From NCBI GenBank assembly GCA_903879875.1, contig CAIRNC010000199.1, positions 1-10,435 on the forward strand: a DNA stretch of 10,435 nucleotides, written 5' to 3'. Position numbers and translations under genes: made by a program. Origin of the DNA: an uncultured Bacteroidota bacterium (lineage in GTDB: Bacteria; Bacteroidota; Bacteroidia; Flavobacteriales; Flavobacteriaceae). Shown piece by piece: positions 7,363-10,435 of the stretch (positions are counted from its first letter, which is position 1; each line of letters opens with the position of its first letter). The notes beneath the pieces were generated by a model, which saw only the letters and a list, made by a program, of their open reading frames with translations, did no database searches and was not told the origin of the DNA.

Positions 7363-7411
7363 AAAAGCCAGTTTAAATCCTTATTTTAATAGGGTTTAAA
7401 CTGGCTTTTTT
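7363..7411. terminator. Long hairpin terminator between accD and the convergent lipoprotein gene
   Basis: A perfect 15-bp stem (7363-7377 with 7395-7409, core AAAAGCCAGTTTAAA) extends by one T-G wobble and three further pairs to a loop at 7382-7390. A T run ends at 7411. On the minus strand the hairpin is followed by CTTTTGTTT, also T-rich. It could therefore stop both accD from the left and the minus-strand lipoprotein gene, which ends at 7555, from the right. Confidence 0.85.
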
Positions 7412-7554
7412 ATTGCTAATCTATCTGCTTTTTTCTAAATACTTTTAGCTTCAAAATGACTTTGATGACGGGTAGCATTTGTTGTCATCTTGTTGTAGTT
7501 TTTAATTTGTAATTTATCTGTAAGCAAAGTTTTAATTCATGTAATATTCAGCAA

Positions 7555-8205
7555 TTACAGACCAACTCTTTTTTTCCAATCTTCAATATTAATTTTATAA
7601 TCATACGGTTTTCCTTTTCTATCATCAACACTCCATAAAAAGTTAGCCATTTCGCCTTCTTCAACCCTACCCGCTAGATATTCTTTTACCATCAATTTTA
7701 ATAATTTTTTTTCTTGAGGCGTTTCAAAATTGAAATGGGTTAGTACTACCGTAATACCTACTCTTAAATTTGTAGTGTCTTTCCACTTTCTATTGTAAAA
7801 AGAAGGGCATCCATATTTTTTAATTATTTTATAAAGCTTTGCCCTATTAATGTTGTCTATATATCGCATCAATTTAATGCCATTTATATTGTCTTCATCA
7901 TAATTTTTTTTTGCCGTTTCAGATAATTTGGCAATTTGTGATCCTTCTGAAGGTATTTTTGAAAAATCGTAAGTGCGAATTAAATCTGCATTGCCAGAAG
8001 AATATAAACTATCACACACCGTAATTAAATCTCTAATTCTGTATTTAAGTTTAACCATTGTATTGTAATTTCTCACACTTTGATCAGCGTTTAAAATTTC
8101 TTTTAACTCGTTAGATAGCTTCACTTGGTCTCTGTTAAAATAATAATTTTTAGAGCAAGAGTTTAGTGACAATACTATAAATACTAAAAAAATACACTTT
8201 TTCAT
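7555..8205 (-). CDS. DUF6624-like lipoprotein of unknown function
   Basis: An upstream in-frame ATG at 8214 (MYQ) exists, but the ATG at 8205 gives a textbook lipoprotein signal: MKKCIFLVFIVLSL then lipobox LNSC with Cys17. The mature protein of about 200 residues is therefore probably anchored in a membrane facing the periplasm, or at the outer membrane. The pattern ADQSVRN, then DNINRAKLYKIIKKYGCPSF, then GITVVLTHFNFET, then KLMVKEYLAGRVEEGEMANF and DDRKGKPYDY, resembles the order of conserved blocks I recall for DUF6624. Those blocks are rDQ..R, D..N...L..ii..yGwP, a late H, an lm......gei segment and a DR near the end. That assignment is from memory and moderate at best. No enzymatic role is known to me. 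It is a single-gene unit on the minus strand. Confidence 0.75.
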   Translation of the reverse strand: MKKCIFLVFIVLSLNSCSKNYYFNRDQVKLSNELKEILNADQSVRNYNTMVKLKYRIRDLITVCDSLYSSGNADLIRTYDFSKIPSEGSQIAKLSETAKKNYDEDNINGIKLMRYIDNINRAKLYKIIKKYGCPSFYNRKWKDTTNLRVGITVVLTHFNFETPQEKKLLKLMVKEYLAGRVEEGEMANFLWSVDDRKGKPYDYKINIEDWKKRVGL

Positions 8206-8311
8206 TTGGTACATTAAGTATTAAATTTTTAAATTTTGTTAGCTGTACGGCTATCTCCCTTTTCAATGCTCGTAAGCCTATCCAGATTTCGAAACTAATT
8301 CTCTCATTTAT

Positions 8312-8319
8312 CAAAGATA
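8312..8319 (-). promoter_or_regulatory. Candidate -7 box for the DUF6624-like lipoprotein gene
   Basis: CAAAGATA on the plus strand reads TATCTTTG on the minus strand, an exact TAnnTTTG match. Transcription would start near 8305 and leave a leader of about 100 nt. No good -33 TTG is visible at the usual spacing, so support is modest. Confidence 0.3.
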
Positions 8320-8509
8320 CTATTTTTATCAATCAGGTCTAATTACTTACAAGCAAAAAATTAGTTCCTATACCTTTGACTAAGATTAAAATTGAAGTTA
8401 GTACTACTAATACACAATCTGAAATTCCCATTAAGAGAAGTGACATTTATCCATACCAACTAGTAATTTTCTCTCTATTAAAGTGTAGTTTTAGTTAGAA
8501 TTACTAGCT

Positions 8510-8553
8510 ACTGAATCTAAAATGAGTCTATACTGAGTCTATACTCACTCTAA
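8510..8553. repeat. Four degenerate 11-bp direct repeats plus a small inverted repeat
   Basis: Consecutive 11-mers are ACTGAATCTAA, AATGAGTCTAT, ACTGAGTCTAT and ACTCACTCTAA. TGAGTCTATAC occurs twice in perfect tandem at 8523-8533 and 8534-8544. TCACTCTA at 8545-8552 pairs with TAGAGTGA at 8571-8578 across an 18-nt loop and is followed by TTTT. The cluster lies about 130 bases upstream of the gene at 8682. One repeat per helical turn fits an operator array, but this is inference. Confidence 0.6.
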
Positions 8554-8681
8554 AGAATTACTATTTTTCATAGAGTGATTTTAGAAACACTTTACATTTT
8601 ATTTAGAATTAATAATAATTTAACCCGACTATAGTATACTTCTTAGTACCTTTATGCATCAATTAGTTATTGTAATACATT

Positions 8682-9413
8682 ATGGCACGGATAAACAAAA
8701 AAAACATCATTAGCGGGAAAATTAGCAACTTGGTTTTTAGGAATATCGAAGGCAATCAATATGTGCAAAGCCAACCCAGCAACATGAAGCAAACTAGGAA
8801 TACCAAACTTAGTAGCTCTGAATTTATTGCTTGTAGTAAATGGACGAGACATTTGCGAATACGCCTCAATTCGTTATTGATGGGATTGACCGACACTTAT
8901 ATGTACAAACGTTTTACAGGTCATTTTTATGCTACCTTACGAAGCAATACCAACTTGATGAAAGGGGAACGGAATCCTTTTAATGCCAACATGAGTGGTC
9001 TGGCTGGTTTTGAGTTCAATACCCACTCCCCTTTTGCAGCTCACTTTTTGGCCGAAATAGCCGTGAGTGTGGAGGAACAAAACCAAGTAAAAGTAGTATT
9101 GCCCGTATTAAATCCTACAACAGCGATGGTTTTCCCTAAACGGATTGGAGCTGCTGAGCTAGTGGTCTATGTACTTGCCACTACTTTTGACCAAAACAAA
9201 GCTGTTGTTGAAGCACATTTTACCACTCCAATTGTAAAATATACGGCCATTGAAGAAGCAATTACTTGGGTTAGTCCTCCTATTCCTAACGATTATTTTA
9301 TAGTAGTAAGTGCCCAGTTACTGTTTTATGAAGCCAACGCTTTTACGCAAAAAAATTATGTAAATACGAAAGTGCTGAATCCTGCTTGTATTCTTTTTGC
9401 AAGTGGGAGTTGA
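8682..9413 (+). CDS. Unrecognised 243-residue protein with a DUF6266-like N-terminus
   Basis: The ATG at 8682 gives MARINKKNIISGKISNLVF. The first 60 residues follow a pattern seen in small Bacteroidota proteins such as DUF6266: a GKxxNxV segment (residues 12-18), then Gly/Tyr-x-x-Ser-x-Pro (YVQSQPSNMKQT, residues 27-38), then a helical KLSSSEFIACSKWTRHLR segment. The rest does not match anything I can name. It includes YMYKRFTGHFYATLRSNTN, an NxxMSGLAGFEFN motif near residue 103, and a beta-rich C-terminal half (VKVVLPVLNPTTAMVFP, AELVVYVLATTF, YFIVVSAQLLFYEANAF). There is no signal peptide or transmembrane helix. No function is claimed; the N-terminal family link is tentative. It stands alone, 189 bases before the next gene. 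Confidence 0.75.
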   Translation: MARINKKNIISGKISNLVFRNIEGNQYVQSQPSNMKQTRNTKLSSSEFIACSKWTRHLRIRLNSLLMGLTDTYMYKRFTGHFYATLRSNTNLMKGERNPFNANMSGLAGFEFNTHSPFAAHFLAEIAVSVEEQNQVKVVLPVLNPTTAMVFPKRIGAAELVVYVLATTFDQNKAVVEAHFTTPIVKYTAIEEAITWVSPPIPNDYFIVVSAQLLFYEANAFTQKNYVNTKVLNPACILFASGS

Positions 9414-9559
9414 GGAAAGGGTTTTTAATTTAAACCTCCCTTAAAAGTAGTGAAACTATACCATTATTTAAAAGTGAATATGCAAACACCAAAAAAGGCA
9501 ACCCCTTTGAAGTGATTTTTTTACTCCATAATTCTATATTAAGATTTAGATTAATTCAT

Positions 9560-9567
9560 TACATTTG
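9560..9567 (+). promoter_or_regulatory. Candidate -7 box for the zeta-toxin partner gene
   Basis: TACATTTG matches TAnnTTTG exactly and ends 33 bases before the ATG at 9601. Transcription would begin near 9574, downstream of the alternative in-frame start TTG at 9565. This supports translation from 9601. No clear -33 TTG is present. Confidence 0.45.
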
Positions 9568-9600
9568 TTACCCTTTAAAAGCAGTAAAATTTCAATTACT

Positions 9601-9843
9601 ATGAACACAAAGAAAATTTTTAGACAAGATTATAACCAAACAAAATCACTAGTGAAAGCGGGTAGAATAAGTGGTGACAATGCTGTACGACGTTCTAAGG
9701 CTTTAGATTTAGTAGTAACTTATATTGAAAATGGAATTGTTTATGAAGAACTACCTGATGGTTCAAAAAAGCAAATCGAAGTTCTAGAAAGAAAACCAGC
9801 CAAAATTATTTTAGAAAAAGGAATGGTATTTCATGGCAAGTAA
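9601..9843 (+). CDS. Small antitoxin-like partner of a zeta-type toxin
   Basis: This 80-residue protein begins at ATG 9601 (MNTKKIFRQDYNQTKSLVKA). An earlier in-frame TTG at 9565 would add MLPFKSSKISIT but lies within the likely promoter. It is basic at the N-terminus. It then has a short helical part (SGDNAVRRSKALDLVVTYI) and a beta-like tail (NGIVYEELPDGSKKQIEVLE, then AKIILEKGMVFHGK). Its last 11 bases overlap the start of the zeta-like gene, so translation was probably coupled. The position fits the small upstream gene that often precedes zeta-family kinases in this phylum. The antitoxin role is inferred from position, since I see no DNA-binding or epsilon/PezA motif. The reading frame is intact although the partner is broken. 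Confidence 0.75.
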   Translation: MNTKKIFRQDYNQTKSLVKAGRISGDNAVRRSKALDLVVTYIENGIVYEELPDGSKKQIEVLERKPAKIILEKGMVFHGK

Positions 9844-10335
9844 TAAAAGAGTTCGAATATTTGCGGGTCGGAATGGCTCTGGAAAAAGCACCTTATTTGA
9901 AGCTTTCCAAAGCGAGTATAAAGAGAAAACGGGTTATTTTGTCAATGCTGACCTTTTAGAAAAAAAAATATTTGATTCTTCTCTAATCGATTTAAAAAGT
10001 ATTGGGTTATTTGCAACTCAAAACGATTTAGAAGCTTTCAAACAATTACGTACTTCACAGTCCTTATAAACAAAGCGATAGCAGATGGACACACTATAGC
10101 TGTTCACATAAAAGAAAATTGCATCGTTGATAATGCTGACGATTCGCATAGCTACGAAGGTTCTTTTATAGCTTCCTTCATAAGACATCTTCTAATTGAG
10201 CAACAAAAATCATTTAGTTTTGAAACGGTAATGAGCCATCCATCAAAAGTAGATGAAATTAAACAGAAGGAACAATTGGGCTATCAACCTTATTTATACT
10301 TTGTTTGTATTGACAAACCCGAAGTTAATGTTTAA
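9833..10335 (+). pseudogene. Zeta-toxin-like kinase, frameshifted and missing its C-terminal part
   Basis: Zeta toxins are P-loop kinases; characterised members phosphorylate UDP-N-acetyl sugars. The frame from ATG 9833 gives RVRIFAGRNGSGKSTLFEAF, a Walker A with Lys18, and YFVNADLLEKK with Asp40. It stops at 10067-10069 after 78 residues (ending TSQSL). Family-like sequence resumes at once in the -1 frame from 10066: INKAIADGHTIAVHIKENC, then SHSYEGSFIASFIRHLL and FSFETVMSHPSKVDEIK. One extra A near 10066 would join the halves smoothly as SQSL-INKA, so a single-base deletion is the simplest explanation. The second frame then ends at 10333-10335 after IDKPEVNV. The distal conserved arginines and Gly/His-rich segment normally found beyond this point are absent. 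Joined, it would be about 167 residues, shorter than usual. Walker A has Arg13 where Pro is common. Confidence 0.82.
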
Positions 10336-10435
10336 CAAATCAGATATCAAAATAGCTGTTTTAATTTTCATCATCATCAAAAAAATGAGTAATTGGATAA
10401 ATTGTACTATTCAATAATATTTCTTTACAATTATC
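10336..10435. other. AT-rich sequence after the broken zeta gene, nothing recognised
   Basis: In all forward frames this stretch gives short, low-complexity translations (for example VLIFIIIKKMSNW) with no resemblance to the missing zeta C-terminus. It contains a CAT-rich run (TTTTCATCATCATC near 10367-10380). A deletion or rearrangement may have joined foreign sequence to the truncated toxin gene. Confidence 0.4.

Larger units (their letters stand above)
8206..8681. other. Gene-free stretch between divergent genes, with short repeats and palindromes
   Basis: I see no credible gene here. From left to right it contains a patch less AT-rich than its surroundings (about 8238-8295), the minus-strand -7 candidate at 8312-8319, and a plus-strand TACCTTTG at 8371-8378. 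A 13-bp palindrome TTAGTA-C-TACTAA lies at 8398-8410. A 9-bp inverted repeat follows (8460-8468 CTAGTAATT with 8499-8507 AATTACTAG), then the 11-bp repeats at 8510-8553. A weak -7 candidate, TACCTTTA at 8647-8654 (one mismatch), lies 27 bases before the ATG at 8682. Confidence 0.6.

Noticed and set aside
7464..7489. Inverted repeat GATGAC...GTCATC in the accD/lipoprotein spacer
   Set aside because: A six-base stem with a 14-base loop and no T tract is expected by chance in a spacer of this size.
8150..8332. A 60-codon minus-strand frame overlapping the lipoprotein start
   Set aside because: It overlaps the strongly supported lipoprotein signal region in another frame and has no domain. Only the patch at 8238-8295 was kept, as a possible remnant.
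9415..9530. Possible terminators after the 243-residue gene (GGTTT...AAACC at 9419-9436, and AAAGG...CCTTT near 9500)
   Set aside because: Both stems are about five base pairs. The first has no T tract on the correct side and the second is too weak to call.
660..10435. CRISPR arrays, tRNA or rRNA genes
   Set aside because: The only tandem repeats are contiguous without unique spacers. I saw no tRNA arms or CCA ends and no rRNA-like sequence.

Overview
The window looks like chromosomal DNA of a Flavobacterium-type bacterium (phylum Bacteroidota). The DNA is AT-rich and lacks Shine-Dalgarno-like signals at credible starts. TAnnTTTG boxes, the -7 element used in this phylum, sit upstream of several genes. 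The core block (an RNA methyltransferase, a lipidated Omp85 protein, class II aldolase and AccD) has typical flavobacterial sequences. The species cannot be named from sequence alone.

Layout. The left edge (1-659) holds the C-terminal part of a stand-alone HsdR-N-type restriction protein, closed by a strong terminator. Next is a 42-bp tandem array (about 795-1034) with a diverged inverted copy at its left end. An unrecognised 230-residue protein (1131-1823) with its own terminator follows. The core block starts with a divergent pair: a SpoU/TrmH-family methyltransferase on the minus strand (1954-2676) and a TamL-like outer-membrane assembly lipoprotein on the plus strand (about 2713-5268). 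Next are fbaA (5315-6382) and accD (6419-7273), spaced like one transcription unit and ended by a long hairpin at 7363-7411. A minus-strand lipoprotein resembling DUF6624 (7555-8205) and a gene-free stretch with short repeats (8206-8681) follow. Then come an unrecognised 243-residue protein (8682-9413) and a decayed zeta-toxin cassette: an intact 80-residue upstream partner (9601-9843) overlapping a frameshifted, 3'-truncated zeta-like kinase (9833-10335).

How the genes relate. The core block combines housekeeping functions: RNA modification, outer-membrane protein assembly, glycolysis/gluconeogenesis, and the first step of fatty-acid synthesis. AccD is notable because all four cysteines of its N-terminal zinc ribbon are absent. 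Both flanks are accessory in character, with a restriction protein, a minisatellite, two orphan proteins and a broken toxin. I found no complete new multi-gene system. The best leads are the 42-bp array beside its orphan gene, the ribbon-less AccD, and the zeta toxin that one added base would restore over most of its kinase core.
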